A stretch of 64,000 nucleotides of DNA, taken from NCBI GenBank assembly GCA_947652115.1, contig OX393569.1:18880270-18944269 (forward strand). The letters run 5' to 3'. Below are positions 36,661 to 49,300 of this stretch, in pieces. Positions within the stretch are counted from its first letter, which is position 1; each line of letters starts with the position of its first letter. This DNA comes from Blastomussa wellsi (lineage: Eukaryota > Cnidaria > Anthozoa > Scleractinia > Plerogyridae). Made by a program: the position numbers and the translations under genes. Under the pieces are notes generated by a model, which was not told where the DNA came from, did not search any database, and saw only the letters and a program-made list of their open reading frames with translations.

Positions 36661-37578
36661 AAAATAGGAAAAAACCATCCCAGCAAAATTGCATCACTCA
36701 ATTTGATTTCCTTATCATTATGAAAATTACTAATGTCCTCCTAAAAAATTACTATTTGATTATTTTCAAATCCGGTCAGAACAAATTTACAATTTGAACC
36801 TTGACATAAGAACAGACGTAGCCCTTATGCATACCTTTAATTCCTCCCTCGAGTCCTTATGATAGTTTGTACGTGCATAAGTATGTTAATTCCAAACAGT
36901 TTCCTTTTCATAACAGTGTTTCTGTTGCTTTTTAACAAGAAAAATCTAGAAAGGTTATTCGATAAAGCGACCCCCTGCTGGCGTTGCATTGAAGTGATAC
37001 TACGAACTGGCAAAATTGCCATACAGGGAGCCTATGAGCCCTTTGATTTCCAACTGTTTCAGTTTGTCTATACAGTATCAATTCATATACAATCGGATAG
37101 GTGATATGTATTCTTAACAAGTCATCTACCGGAAGGTAATTGTAATAAAACAAATTTGTTCAGTACCTAGGCTTCGTGAGTGAATTTGGTATCTCATACT
37201 TCGCAGTGAAATACGTTTACTGATTTAGGCGCTGTGTTTCCTCCTTCTTCCAAATTGGCAACACTATTCTTGAGCGACAGTTGAAGCAGAACTCCCTAGC
37301 TTAAAGAATAGATTATACCTCACAAGGTAATTGGGTTTCGTGGGCATACTGTTATCCTATTAGTAACAATAACTTCATATCAATATTTTTTGCACGAAAG
37401 GCGATTAGTTTTTCTTTGCCGTGGCTTGAAACCAGTACACGTGTGATTTAAATTATATATCTTCGGCAGCTGAAGAGTAAAATTACCCCCTCCTGCACAC
37501 AAATAATTTAAGCAGTTTCTAAATGAAATTTTCTCATAAGGAGACTACTATTTTGTTGTTTTCAGTTGTTTCGCTTCA

Positions 37579-37610
37579 GGCAGCTAACTTATTAAAACTC
37601 AAAACTTCTT
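37579..37610 (+). promoter_or_regulatory. Conserved 5' block of gene 2
   Basis: The block around CAGGCAGCTAACTTATTAAA lies 82 bases before the start codon and is shared with gene 3 (46181-46210, AGGCAGCTAACTAATTTAAA) at nearly the same distance. It could be core promoter or 5' UTR retained after duplication. No clear TATA box. Confidence 0.4.
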
Positions 37611-37660
37611 TCATCTTTTTGCCAGAACAAATTGGAAACCTGTTTTATCACGTCTAAATC

Positions 37661-37738
37661 ATGTTTCGCGTGAAATTTTTGTCCATCAGTGAAATATTAT
37701 TTCTCTTCTTGATGGTTCAGCCGGCATCGCCCCAACAG
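37661..37738 (+). CDS. Gene 2 signal-peptide exon
   Basis: 26 codons, with hydrophobic core ILFLFLMV and then QPASPQQ before GTAAGC. Same length and ending as the gene 3 signal exon. Confidence 0.75.
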
Positions 37739-39749
37739 GTAAGCTGCATCCACACCAACCAAGCATTTTCAATTAAACCTGGTCATGAATTTTCGACCGG
37801 GTTCAAACGGTAGTGTTCTTTCATTTTTCCTAATTTCAAGTCGCCAAAGCAACTTCTATGGGAAGAAAATAATTTTAAACCGTGTTTAATTCAGTAACAG
37901 TGTCCAAACGTGTTTTAGCTTTGGTCAATGGGCTATATAAGTTCCTTAATTGCCAATTGCAGCGAAAAAACCTCCTAATCGTCTGTTTAAAATGCTACCA
38001 AATAAAGCAAGCGGAATATTCCAAAAACAAACAAACTCCCACAGAATTAATGCATATATATGTATACGTAGCGTCCATTTTCCAGTTGCGTTCGGTGCAA
38101 GATTTGCTTTATTTTTCCGATTAACCTTATCTTCGGTCTCGGTATATACTTGTCATAATTTTCGTGGAATATGTCCGGTGTACAAAACTTTTAATGGTTG
38201 TTCGTGGCTGGGGGTCTTATCGTCATTAAACTGTTATGGTCGTGGTTTGTAGAGAATTTCGCGATGAAATGCAATTCAATTAATTCGGAAAATAACTCAA
38301 TTGAAAACGAGAATCGTAAATCACGGCAAAAGAAGACGCAATCGAAGTAAGTTGTTAAAATGAACAGTTCTTAAAACTTGAAAGCAACTGTTAGACAGTT
38401 TTGATAGGGGCTTAAACTAGAATATAATTTGGTTTTATCAACTGGGTTGATAATGCGAATTGGCCACCGTAAAGAGATTCGAGAGCTGACGTTTCGAGCG
38501 TTAGCCCTTCGTCGGAGCGAATCAAAGAATTGTGGCTCGTGTGTTGTTTATATATAGAAAAAGGAGCTTCACTATGGTTGCCTGGTAACGTGAAAACAAC
38601 GGAATAAATTAGTTGAATGAAAAGCGTTCGTTGATACCGTGAGGATTAAGAGTGCCGATTTGTAAAATAAACTAGAAGTTTCAAAGAGACAAGTGTTGTA
38701 TTAGCGTGCCAGTAACTGTCAAACTAAAATCGTTACTTTTAATTCTATTAACAGATTTCAGGGATCGTTCCCACTGATCCCACTCTCCCTGGCCAGTACG
38801 GTGATTTTTTTGGGCGGGTAAGTAACACTTAAGAGCGAATCTAAGACACGCGTGACCAGTCTGAGAGTTTTCCAATTTCAAACGAAAATTCAAATTCTTC
38901 TTTGTGACGTCACACATTTAAACCGAATGTTGGAGATTTCGCTTAAAATGTGTCTGAAAGTTTCGAATTATAAGTACAGGGTGTAGGTACAAAAAAAGGT
39001 CGAAAAATGAAAACAAAATCAACTACCTCATATTTCGACTAAAATTGGTAGTTTGGATTTGTCTATGATGAACTGACGACGTTAGAATTGAAATATAACT
39101 CAGACTTTTTCTCAGTTTTCCATTTCCACGCGTACGCAAATATCCTTTTGTTATTTAGCGGGTTACTTGGAAGAACGAAAATGTCAGGGAATCTATATCT
39201 CTTCTAAAGGGACCTTTACACGCTCAGTTGCGGCTTTTTCAGTACTTTAGACCCGATTCACACCAAAGCTTAAACACGTTTAATAGCAGATGATTGCTGA
39301 CTTCAAATTTGGCACAATGAAAGCATACACTAGAACTTACTTGAATCTTACATAAGATTCAGTCTTTCAATCTTCTGATGCTGATTTTCAATTTTTTAAA
39401 CCTGGTTTAATTAAACAAGTTTTGTTCGTGTGAATGCGGCATAAGACTCGAGCCAGTTATAACGACGCAAATACTTACATAAAATTTTCGCACTGTTTGC
39501 AAATTCTTATCTCTATCTATCTTACTGCAAACTATTTGCAGTATTTCCTGACCCTATTTGTCATCTTTAAGAAATATCACATACATATATCATGCTTTAT
39601 ATTGACTACTCATTTATTATTTTGCAAGAGGAGGGAAATAATTAAAAGACCAGTAGTGAAGGTGTTCGGGTACGTATAACTGACATTACAAAATAATATC
39701 CATTATTTGATTTGATCCACAATGTATTAATTTGATCTTCAATGTATTA

Positions 39750-39781
<32 letters not shown>

Positions 39782-42700
39782 TCGTTACTGCGCACGGAAT
39801 TCGTCACGCCACGTCATCCATCGGGCGCGCGCGCTGAGAAAAAACAAAGGACCGGAAGCCGTTTCGTAGCTTTGCTGGTAGTTTATTGTCTTTCATGGGC
39901 GGTGACCCCTACTTTTTTCCATGAACTTATTTTATTTGCAATTCTCGGCAGATTGACAAAAAATGAACCAAAACTGATCAATGTGTGAAGTTTAAAAATT
40001 TTTAAGTTTTCTGACCACAGGATATTGAATCCTGCCATCTTGCGGCTGTTAGGCGAGTGGAAATGACAAAGAGCGTGGCGGCCATGTTGGATGACCAAAC
40101 AAAAGAGGCTAATCAGAAATCTTTTGTTTCTGTCATCCAACACGCCGTCGATGACGTCACTTGCAAACCAAGAATAACGCACGTTAAATTACGATCACAA
40201 CATTTTCATTAGCATTCCTTGATTTCACAACAACCACCACTTGTTGACAACAAAAATATTCCCGAAAATATTCTACCGGTTTAAAGACACCACTAAGAAA
40301 ACTCCATCAACTGCTCTATAAAACGTATAGAGTCGAACTCTTTCTCCGGATCTGGCCACCATGTTGTCGTTGAAATTTGATTTTAATTTCATCCTTCTCA
40401 CTCACCTAATGCTAATGAATGCGGAAGAACAGAAAGCACTTGTCCTGCGCCTTACGATATTCACGACTACCGCCCGAACGACCGCTTGGCAAGTTGTGAG
40501 GGCATGGTTCAGATATCATTTAAGAGAATGTATGCGAAGTAATTCGTTGCCAGCTTTCGTCGTAGAGTGTACAAAAAGTATTAAACACACCTCAGGTGGT
40601 ATTTAGCAGCACAAGGCTTCTGTACATTGACTTATTTATACTCGTGTTTAATTTTTCAGCCGAGTTCCAGAATTTCTAATTCCCAAAATGGTAAGCAAGT
40701 TAGTTGTTATCATCGTATATCCCTTTATAGTGCCGTGACGTTCTAGTAATAAGTTATCAGTGTTTACAGGTCAGAACTGATACAGAGCTTTTTTTTAATT
40801 TCGCGCATGTGAGAATTCATTAGGAGTTATGTGAAATGTATCCTTTGGTAATCCAATTTTATTTTAGCTAGCTAGTCATGAAATTTCTCCTTATTTAACC
40901 CCCTTATCTAAAGCGTTTTCTTCTCATCGCGTGTATTTATAATGCACCTGTCAATGTTAAGACGGTGGGGGGGGGGGGGGGGGGCGTGCATAGGTCAGGG
41001 GGATTTGACAATAGTTATCGTCCCGTAGTGGGGACTTCTGACTGTTTTAATGGCCTGTAATTTCTGGCAACATTTTATTGAATTTTAGTTACTATTTTTG
41101 GCAATCCACAAATGCCCTGGGGTAGGGCATTTGAACAGAAAATCTCAGCTCAGTTAAAATGCCCCACCTTTGCCCGGTCTCCCCCGCCCACCGGCTTAAC
41201 ATTGATAGGTGAATAAAATAGATGTGCATGTTTTAGATTGGTATAGAATGTAGCGGAAATCAAATCAAGTTTATTTCGATTCTTTTTAGCGGCGACCAGA
41301 GCCACTCAGGTCGGGGCACTACAATCCAGCTTTGGTATGCTCATGTTTATAATATTTATCAAATTATAACAATTATTGCTTTTCACATATTAACGACATA
41401 TTTGCATTAATTGCCAAACAATGTCTTAACAAGGTGTTTTTGGTTTTGTCTGGTAATGGATAGAAGTATTTACGGTGGCACCTGTTATCCTGCACCTGTT
41501 AAAGCATGTTGAAAGTTAGTTGGTGTGAAAGATAATTTTATGGAAATCTTAATAGTCCGTAGGTCTAATATGCGATGAAAATTGTTCTAGAAATTTATGT
41601 TCGTTCATAGGAAACGAAAAGTAACAAAACCAGCAGCTCTAAAATTGTTTTTGATCTATGCTTTGAAGTCTCCGAGTCCAAGCAATTTCGAAAACTTTAA
41701 AACCTACCTAAATAATTAGTAGCTTAACTAATTGGAAACCTATATATTTTAACCCCCCCTCCCCCCACCCCTCCCCCTCACCGCGGGAGCTATAAGCGTT
41801 AACATTATGAAGGAAACATGTAATTAACTGCTTTCGTTGTTAATTTAGAGGGGTATAAGGGAAATTGGAGATTCCGCGGATCAACCACTTAGGTACGTAT
41901 ACGTATAAATGGTGATATGTGGCTACAATTTAAGTAGGGTCCTTACGGTTTACAAGATTTTCAACTTAATAGATAAACAGTAACAATCCTATTCCATCGA
42001 ATTTTTGGAAACAGTTGTGATCGATTCCCTGCAATAACAAGCCCCCATGGCAGCCGTATACCCTATCTATCGTAAAACTTTATCTTTTAGTTTAAGTGTT
42101 TAAATCTTACACGAGATCTGTAGCTCCCTTTTTATCACGTCAAATTACATTAGTGGCCCTTGACAGATTATTTCCCGATACATCTTCACGAAGATCCATA
42201 CTCAGTTATCGCTATCGCTGTCCCTCTTTACAAACACTCTCCGTGCGCTCCTCCTCTCCGTATCATCTAGCTAAATTGTGAATTTGAACGAGTTACTGGG
42301 GATGCGTAGTTAAATTTTCAGTTACCTCTGATCACTGGAAGCTCTACTCCATCCGCCCTATTAACACTGCACTACAGCTATTGCTTTCTGTGGCTAGGGA
42401 CATTTTTGTGACCTGCTAGTATAAGAACCAATGACACATCTCGTTCCGAGAGGTCGTGGGCGATCCTTAGATTTTTATGCACTTAAATTTCACTGAGCTC
42501 CAGCTAAACACGATGAATAATAATGGGCTTTTAGCCTTTAACACTGAGAAAACTGTAATGATTTCTATTACTAAAACAATGGTATTGAACAAAAGTGGAT
42601 CGTTATTATTGTAAACCATAACACTTACAAGGGTTAGGTAATTTTCCTATTTGTAAACTACTCATTTATTTTTTCCTGGGATTTGAAATTTTTGCAGGGG

Positions 42701-43549
42701 AAGCACGAGAGCTTTGAAGCGTGAGGTAGGCAAGAACAAACAAGAAATAAATGAATTTTACCTTACATGATTTTCTTGGGCTCCATTTTGTCGTGAAAAT
42801 GTCTTCTCTCAAGAAATTTTTAAAGGTGTTTTAACAGCGAACACAAATACTTCATTTCTCTAGTAATTAATTTTAATAACTTTCAGTAGCCTTCAAACTA
42901 TCCGTATTTTTATAAATTCCGTCACCAGATTGCGCCTCCTATTCAAACTATTCCTGGCCGGTACGATGACCTTTTTAGGCGGGTACGTATAAAAATTACA
43001 GGATTGGAGTACTGTATGAACATATTTAAGTAAATTAAACAATGCCCGATTGTGGTAGCATTAAATTCAACCGATTTACAAAAGCCCAAAAATTGGAAAA
43101 AGCAAGACGTTTGCAATTTACACGCTTAATATTGAAACTTTACAATCCAAAAATAGTTCGCCGACTAAAACTGATAAGTATGTTATAGGTTGCCGTCGTG
43201 CGACACGAAAAGCACATAAAGAAAAATGCGATTAAGAAATCTATCGTTTCATCCGAGCACCAACTTGGCACAGACCGTCCTGTTTTTGTTAGCTCTGCGT
43301 CCATGTTGATTTGCCAGCACTTACGGCTTTTATTAAAACCAGCAGCGCAGAGGAGAAATTGTAAAACAACAGTATAATTCAAAGGCGACAGGCCACAATC
43401 TCAATGTTGGCTCCTGTAATAAATATCTAATTGCCATAACCGTTCATCAGTAGGATGCCTAAAATGCTTGTAATTCCACAATTGGTTTCGGCTCCATTAA
43501 ATCCTATACCAATTGCAGAACATTTCAGGAGGAGCCACCCACGATGTGA
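37661..43549 (+). CDS. Micro-exon secreted protein gene 2 (9 exons, 134 aa)
   Basis: Exons: 37661-37738, 38755-38817, 39629-39669, 40660-40690, 41290-41334, 41849-41892, 42698-42725, 42929-42982 and 43529-43549. The total is 405 bases including the stop. After the signal peptide the order is A-D-E-A-D-E-A-end: a three-exon cassette duplicated once and followed by a third A. Each D-E pair totals 72 bases (24 residues) although the D and E lengths differ. The mature product is basic, without cysteine, with three PGxY-type blocks. I do not recognise the family. Paralogs lie on both sides. The signal exon and A, D and E exons are supported by several relatives; the last exon only by acceptor and stop. 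Confidence 0.65.
38431..38520 (+). mobile_element. Penelope-like element end
   Basis: The block GCTGACGTTTCGAGCGTTAG with CCCTTCGTCGGAGCG is, from memory, characteristic of Penelope-type elements in fish and invertebrates. It lies in intron 1 of gene 2. Confidence 0.5.
38755..38817 (+). CDS. Gene 2 class A exon (63 nt)
   Basis: Ends TDPTLPGQYGDFFGR before GTAAGT. The codons CCTGGCCAGTACGGTGAT align with CCTGGCCGGTACGATGAC of the third A exon. Confidence 0.7.
39629..39669 (+). CDS. Gene 2 class D exon (41 nt)
   Basis: Encodes RREIIKRPVVKVF plus two bases of a glycine codon before GTACGT. The shared D pattern is R-E-I-x-x-P. Confidence 0.65.
40660..40690 (+). CDS. Gene 2 class E exon (31 nt)
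   Basis: The first base completes the codon left open by exon D; then RVPEFLIPKM, phase 0, before GTAAGC. Aligns with GIPRSLERE and GIPIFVKRIKHG. Confidence 0.65.
40967..40984. repeat. Poly-G tract (18 G)
   Basis: Uninterrupted G run within an intron of gene 2. Confidence 0.9.
41290..41334 (+). CDS. Gene 2 second class A exon (45 nt)
   Basis: Encodes RRPEPLRSGHYNPAL between CTTTTTAG and GTATGC. SGHY stands in place of PGxY. Confidence 0.6.
41849..41892 (+). CDS. Gene 2 second class D exon (44 nt)
   Basis: Encodes RGIREIGDSADQPL plus two bases, before GTACGT. It closely matches the gene 3 exon at 47075 (REIGKPVDQPL). Confidence 0.7.
42698..42725 (+). CDS. Gene 2 second class E exon (28 nt)
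   Basis: One base, then GSTRALKRE, between TTTTGCAG and GTAGGC. It matches the exon at 48289 in length and ending. Confidence 0.7.
42929..42982 (+). CDS. Gene 2 third class A exon (54 nt)
   Basis: Encodes IAPPIQTIPGRYDDLFRR between TCACCAG and GTACGT. It closely resembles IPGRYDDFYK at 58511. Confidence 0.7.
43529..43549 (+). CDS. Gene 2 putative last exon
   Basis: After CATTTCAG it reads EEPPTM and TGA in phase 0. No homolog supports it. Confidence 0.35.
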   Translation, partial: EEPPTM

Positions 43550-46258
43550 GCACAGTTACTGACAAGAAAAAGTAATAAGGAAAACAACGAAAAATAAATT
43601 AAACCGTTATATTTGGCGGAGATTCAGATGCCGTATTGTTGAAACCAGCAATATTGCTTTCCTTGCAATATTTAAGTTCTTACTTGTCCCTGCAAAAAGG
43701 GATCCATTTACACATGCACATTATTAACCTGCCAATCCGAATTGTTCAGTCCCAGAAGTAAAATGTTAGATAAAGTCGCAAAGTTTCCCAGCTTTTTGTT
43801 ATAAACGTTCAAAACGTTGAACGCTTTTTGTTATAAACCTTCGCCACGTAATCCCCATCCCACGTTCTCAATAGGGTTAATGATTTTTTCTACGAAATAA
43901 TTTACTAAATTGTAGTGAAAGGAAACCTTTAAACTTTTCCATTTTTCCATTAGGCATTTTCCAAGAGAGATACGTTGGGAAAAAAAGTCGGAAGTTACTG
44001 AAAATACATCGACGATGAATAACGATCAGTACTGGCAAGCAGCCTGGATATTCTGTTGCTTTGATTGTAGAAATAAAGTATGACGGAAATTCATTTGTCT
44101 GTTGATATTGAATGAAATATATCATGTAAAAATGTAACTGGTTTACCTTCACTGCTGTCCCCTTATTTTAACCAAGGTTTACATCTGATAAAATAGTTCG
44201 ATCACCCCACTTTTTATTAACAGTAAATAATATTTGGACATTTAAACCTTTGTATTCCACTTGCCTCTAGATTGGAACTTACCGAGTTTTTTGTATAATA
44301 ACTCAGAAACCTAGCTCGGGTTTTATTAGGTTGAATGCTCATGTTCCCGCATTTCACTTTGCGGCTTTGCGGTGTCATTGCTTTGTACGTAACGAGCTTG
44401 TTCATAAAAGCGCACGAAACATTCCTGTTATTGTTTTCGAGTGTTTGACCCCCCTTTAGAACGAAGCACGAGTTTATTGAAATTGTTTTTCTGACAAAGA
44501 AACTTTGAAGAATTTATGATCCAAGTCTTCATTCAAACCTACTTCAAACAGTCAACGAATTGTTATTCTAATTAGATCACTCATTGTTTTAGTTGCCATA
44601 AATAGTTTACATACGATGTTTCTCAGTCCTGCTTACATTATGTCGAGCTTGAAAAACAAACCATGTTCGTGTCAATCTTCCGGAGCGGAATTGAAGTTTA
44701 AACTTGGAGCCAGCTGAGAAAGGAGTCAGTATACCTAGCTAGAGAACTATTCTGAGAAAGAGAAGGTAAATATAGAGACACTTACTCGTAGGTTGACAGC
44801 TATGGTCAATGACAGTAACCCGAAACACAACTTTAGGTAAATTTAGGCTAATCCTCGGTGTAAGAACATGTGAAACACGCCCAGTGTCGTAAACCAAAGC
44901 GCGAACAAGACAGCGAAGAACCCCCAAACAATATGGAAAAAATAGAATAGCTCAAAAACAAAAAAAAAATGTCACACGTTCTCACACAGAGGTAAACCCC
45001 AAATTTACTAAAACTTGAGAATAGATTAATTCCTATATAGTAATATTCTAACATGTCGCCTAGCCTTCGGGGAATAAAACAAAAGATTTTGGATCGAGGC
45101 GTCATGTTTGAATTTTAATATATCGGAATTGGTCTATCGTCAGCTCAATTCGCCGCCTTCAAGCTAAAAAAATTTGCCTGATCGCAGGTTTCCTTCAATC
45201 AGCAAACGTGAACCTGTGAAAGAACCTGTGACACTCCGCTAGTGACGTACAACAAAGAACGACCAAGACAACAAACAAGTCAAAATAAAACTATAACTCC
45301 AAAACAAAGAAAAAATACACTGGTTCTATAAGCTGAGGTAAAACTTTATATTTTTACGTAATTGCAAAAAATAACACTATGGTCTACGCTCTTACTGGAC
45401 CAAAAATTTCACCTGATAAACTATCGGTGACGTCACGATTGTTAACAAAAGATCTCCGGATCTCACTCGGAAATTTTCAGCAGCCTTCGAAAAACCTCCC
45501 GATTTTTCCGGAAAACAATCTAATGACCTTGAAAATATCTTAGCAAATCTTTACCAATGTTAAACAAACTATTACATGGTTTCTTAGAAACGTGAATCTT
45601 ACAATTTAAGAAACTGTGGTAGCCTGTCGAGCAGACAGGTGCCAGAAGAACTACTAAAACAAGTGGCTAGAGGTAGCACCAAGTTTTAAGTTTTGCCTAA
45701 AAAATTGCGAAAAGATATGATGAACGTATGTTGCCACAGTAACTGGTGTACATAGTCAGAGAATTCAGTATTTTAAAACTACGAATTATTTTAATAGTTA
45801 ACATAATCTCCATTTAATAGCTGATTTAACTAGAAGCACTGGTGCAATTAGCCAGAAGAAAATGCAAATAAAAATGAGGGTTATACTCAGCAGGATATAT
45901 ATTCTGAACGAATTGTAGAAGTTATATTCAACTGAGTGATCGGGCTTTGTTTGTACACTTTTAATAATTCTTCGTTTTAAAATAACAATTACATATCAGT
46001 TTAGAAGGCAATAAGTCAGGGTAATTGCACATCACAAAAGTTTTTGAATTGCGCACTTTAACACCGTCAGATTCATTTGTACCTACACCAGGACACTAAT
46101 TTTTTTCCCTTTCGCGTACAAATAACATTTTTTTTAATTAAATTTTCCGCAAGGAGAACTGTTCTGTTTTCATTTCGCCCTAGGCAGCTAACTAATTTAA
46201 ACTTCTCCCCGTGTTATGACATCAAACTGAATACCGCTTCGATTGCGCGTTGGACATC
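43550..46258. other. Spacer between micro-exon genes 2 and 3
   Basis: AT-rich, with no array exon recognised until the conserved block at 46181. Confidence 0.4.
46181..46210 (+). promoter_or_regulatory. Conserved 5' block of gene 3
   Basis: AGGCAGCTAACTAATTTAAA matches the block upstream of gene 2 and sits 77 bases before the start codon. Confidence 0.4.
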
Positions 46259-46336
46259 ATGTCTCGCGGAGAGGTTTTGCTTGCTTGGGCAATGCTAGTT
46301 CTTTTCCTGGTGTTTCAGCCAGCGTCAACCCAAAAG
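46259..46336 (+). CDS. Gene 3 signal-peptide exon
   Basis: 26 codons, core WAMLVLFLVF followed by QPASTQK before GTAAAA. Paralogous to 37661-37738, including 5' flank. Confidence 0.75.
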
Positions 46337-49300
46337 GTAAAACCTATAAGTTCATTTATCTTCACAGAGCCTTAAATCTGAACTTAAATCTGGGAAAAAA
46401 TTGACTCTTTTCAGTGTTTAAACAAGATCGATAGTCAAACTGTGAAACTAGCAAGTGCAACCGCTCGTAACCGGAAACTTACCCGAAAAAAAATACGAAG
46501 CGTGGAGTGCAGATAAAAAAATGTGAGGCCTGCCTCGCCCAATAACGTGTTAGGAAAATATTGTCAAAACCCCGGAGAATACATAAAATCTGGTTGGAGA
46601 GCGATGTTTACTGAACTTATCCAGTAATTAATTTATATCTTAAAGCGTTTGCCAGCCGCTATCGGCTAATTACCACAACAGCATTCAGTGACCTGTTTTC
46701 GTACAAAATTACGTTCAAAAGCAGACAAAATGTATTGAAAATGTGGGTGATTATTTAAATGCATGGAGCTAGTGGTGACTTATCGGTAGCTAATTTAGCG
46801 ATTTTGTAAAAAAAAACAATTCGATCGTCCCACAAATGATTGTAAGGTGAGATTGGCCACAATGTAACGAGTCTAGTGAAAGCTAAATGAGACCGAAACC
46901 TGCATCAATAATGGCTATGCATGTAATATGCAATCGTCTTCGTACCTCTTAGCTCAGTATTGTGTACAAGTTAAATTCATACACTGAGATTTGCATTTTT
47001 CCTTTCCTCCATCCTTTGAAACAAATTTCATATGTTTCTTTCTTTATTAATTATTATAATTGTTATTGTCCAAGAGAAAAAGGGAAATTGGAAAACCAGT
47101 GGATCAACCATTACGGTACGTATTTCAATGACGTCGCGTTATTTAACTTGATTATCCAGTGAAATAGCGTGGAGGATTGAAACAAAAGCACTATTAAAAT
47201 TTCAGATGTTTCGAGAAGACTTCTATCTCTTCATCAAAGTTGGAATAAAACCGCGGAAAAGGAAGAGAGAGACATAACCATTAATAATTTTTAGTGCATA
47301 ACATGAGCTAAGCTAAAGCTTTTATTGACGCAAAAAAATATTAAAAAATTGCCAAATTACCAAAATATCAGAAATAAAATTTATATTTCTTGGCGTGCAG
47401 CTGTAAAAAGACCGGCGAAAAGTAACAACAAATAAGTTATTTCTATATTTATTGGCGTCAGAAACCCTAAACAAGACCTGACGGTGAGATTTCCCTCTGA
47501 GGACCAGCTAATTAAACTCGCCTTAGACGCTGACGAAACTCTAGCCAACCCTCCAAATATATACTCAGCCATATTTAAAACGAAATGGTGTCAACCTTTG
47601 CCAATAACACTGAAGGCCCCCTCTTCCCAAAATAGCGTCCGAAAAGAAACTGTTTTGAACGAAAGTAACTGGCGCAGTGACAAAAGAATATTTTTGTCAG
47701 TTGTATTCAGTTTCGTTTGTACGGATGAAGCCCAAAGACTTTCTGACTTTATTTGAACATCGTTTGTAATTTGCTGAATAATAAAAGTTTATGCGTTCCC
47801 CATCATTTTCTCTTGGTGTTTCAACAACGCTTGTGATTTGATTGATTTTTACTACTTCACCCCCTGTATCGGTTAAAAATATGTAATCAAAGGTTATTAA
47901 ACAAATTTAAAAGCTGTATCAACAGTTCGACTGTGAGCGCGTTAAGTCGCACGACAAACAGCTAACAGGCCTTACGATAGTGTTTTTCTCATCATTTACC
48001 AAATCACCACCCCCTTAATTTCCCCCCACCACCAGGAAATAAGTTTTAATTATGCAGAAGCAAACAACACGTTAGGTTCCAGGCCAGCCTGCTTCACGCT
48101 CATTCAGTCGTTAACGTTTAATGTACAAAGTCAGTACCATAATTTTTACATACTGTGCTCCACGTTTACCAATGCCATTCAACTACATTTTGGTCGTTTT
48201 TCAGTAGACCATGCAACAATACAGCCATAGAAATGTCCAAATTGTAAATTTTCACACAGGCTAATTTCATTCGGTTTCAATTTTGCAGGGGCATTCCAAG
48301 ATCTCTGGAGCGTGAGGTAGGTCAAAGTAAACAGGGAAAAAATATGCAGTGGAATGCCGATTTCTCGAGCAATACTACCGGTCAAAAAATCGGGAGTTTG
48401 GGAAAATACGACCAGACGGGGTTGAATTTCGACTAATAAAAGCATACCCAAATTAAACGTAACTGCTTTTTTCGAGTTATTGTGATCGAAAGTTTCGAGT
48501 TATGAACGATTCCACTGTTGATTGTGAAACCGGGCTAGGATTTTAAGCCCGAGCTGAAATCCAGCCCAGGGTTAAACCTTCACCATGTAATTGCCACTTT
48601 CATTTCAAGAGGATTTCTTTGAGAACCCGGGATGAAATTCGCCATGTGATCACCTCCTTGATCACTTTTTTTAATTCTGCTGTAACCTTGACACAGTCTT
48701 GACTACGCCAAGTTTTTAGCAACCACCTTTTGTGTTTGGTCATCAAGGCGGGAATTACATGGACGCTCTTGGAAAAAGGGAAAGTCCAAGAAAGGTATGA
48801 AAGGAATTGTTGCGTATAAGTAAACTGGCAAGTTTGAACAACTTCAGGTTCGTTTTCCGGGGGAATATCCTAGTTAATTATTTTCTTTCATCATGCTCCA
48901 CACCTTTGTCATATTATTCTCCAGCGATATTTTCAACCTTTGAAATAATTGTTTCAAATATAGTACAGTATCTCACTGTCTCTTATCTCGAACTGGCATT
49001 TTTTTATTTTTTCCCTGCCGTTGTGTTCGTTTTGAATACATGGGTGATATTAATCCTTAATTTTACTCGGCCCCATGCGATTACCTATTGACATACGGTA
49101 GAAATGTACCCGCTAACTAAAGGCAGTTCTGCCTCATACGGTAGAAATGTACCCGCTAACTAAAGGCAGTTCTGCCTCATCAACAGATTGGGGATGGATC
49201 ACCGAGTTCGGAGGTATGTATAATAGAGTATTAACATGACTTTTGAGGGATTATTGTTTATTGACGCCCGCGAAGTGTCATTTGCGGCACGGTTAACAAT

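Larger units (their letters stand above)
35789..37660. other. Spacer between micro-exon genes 1 and 2
   Basis: Contains the MITE at 35797, a possible RT fragment and AT-rich sequence. No array exon was recognised. Confidence 0.4.

Noticed and set aside
38253..38346. Possible exon of gene 2 ending at GTAAGT
   Set aside because: Its only open frame enters and leaves in phases that do not fit the flanking phase-0 exons, and it matches no exon class.
47484..47756. 90-residue plus-strand frame in an intron of gene 3
   Set aside because: No family resemblance, and no splice sites placing it in phase with the array exons.
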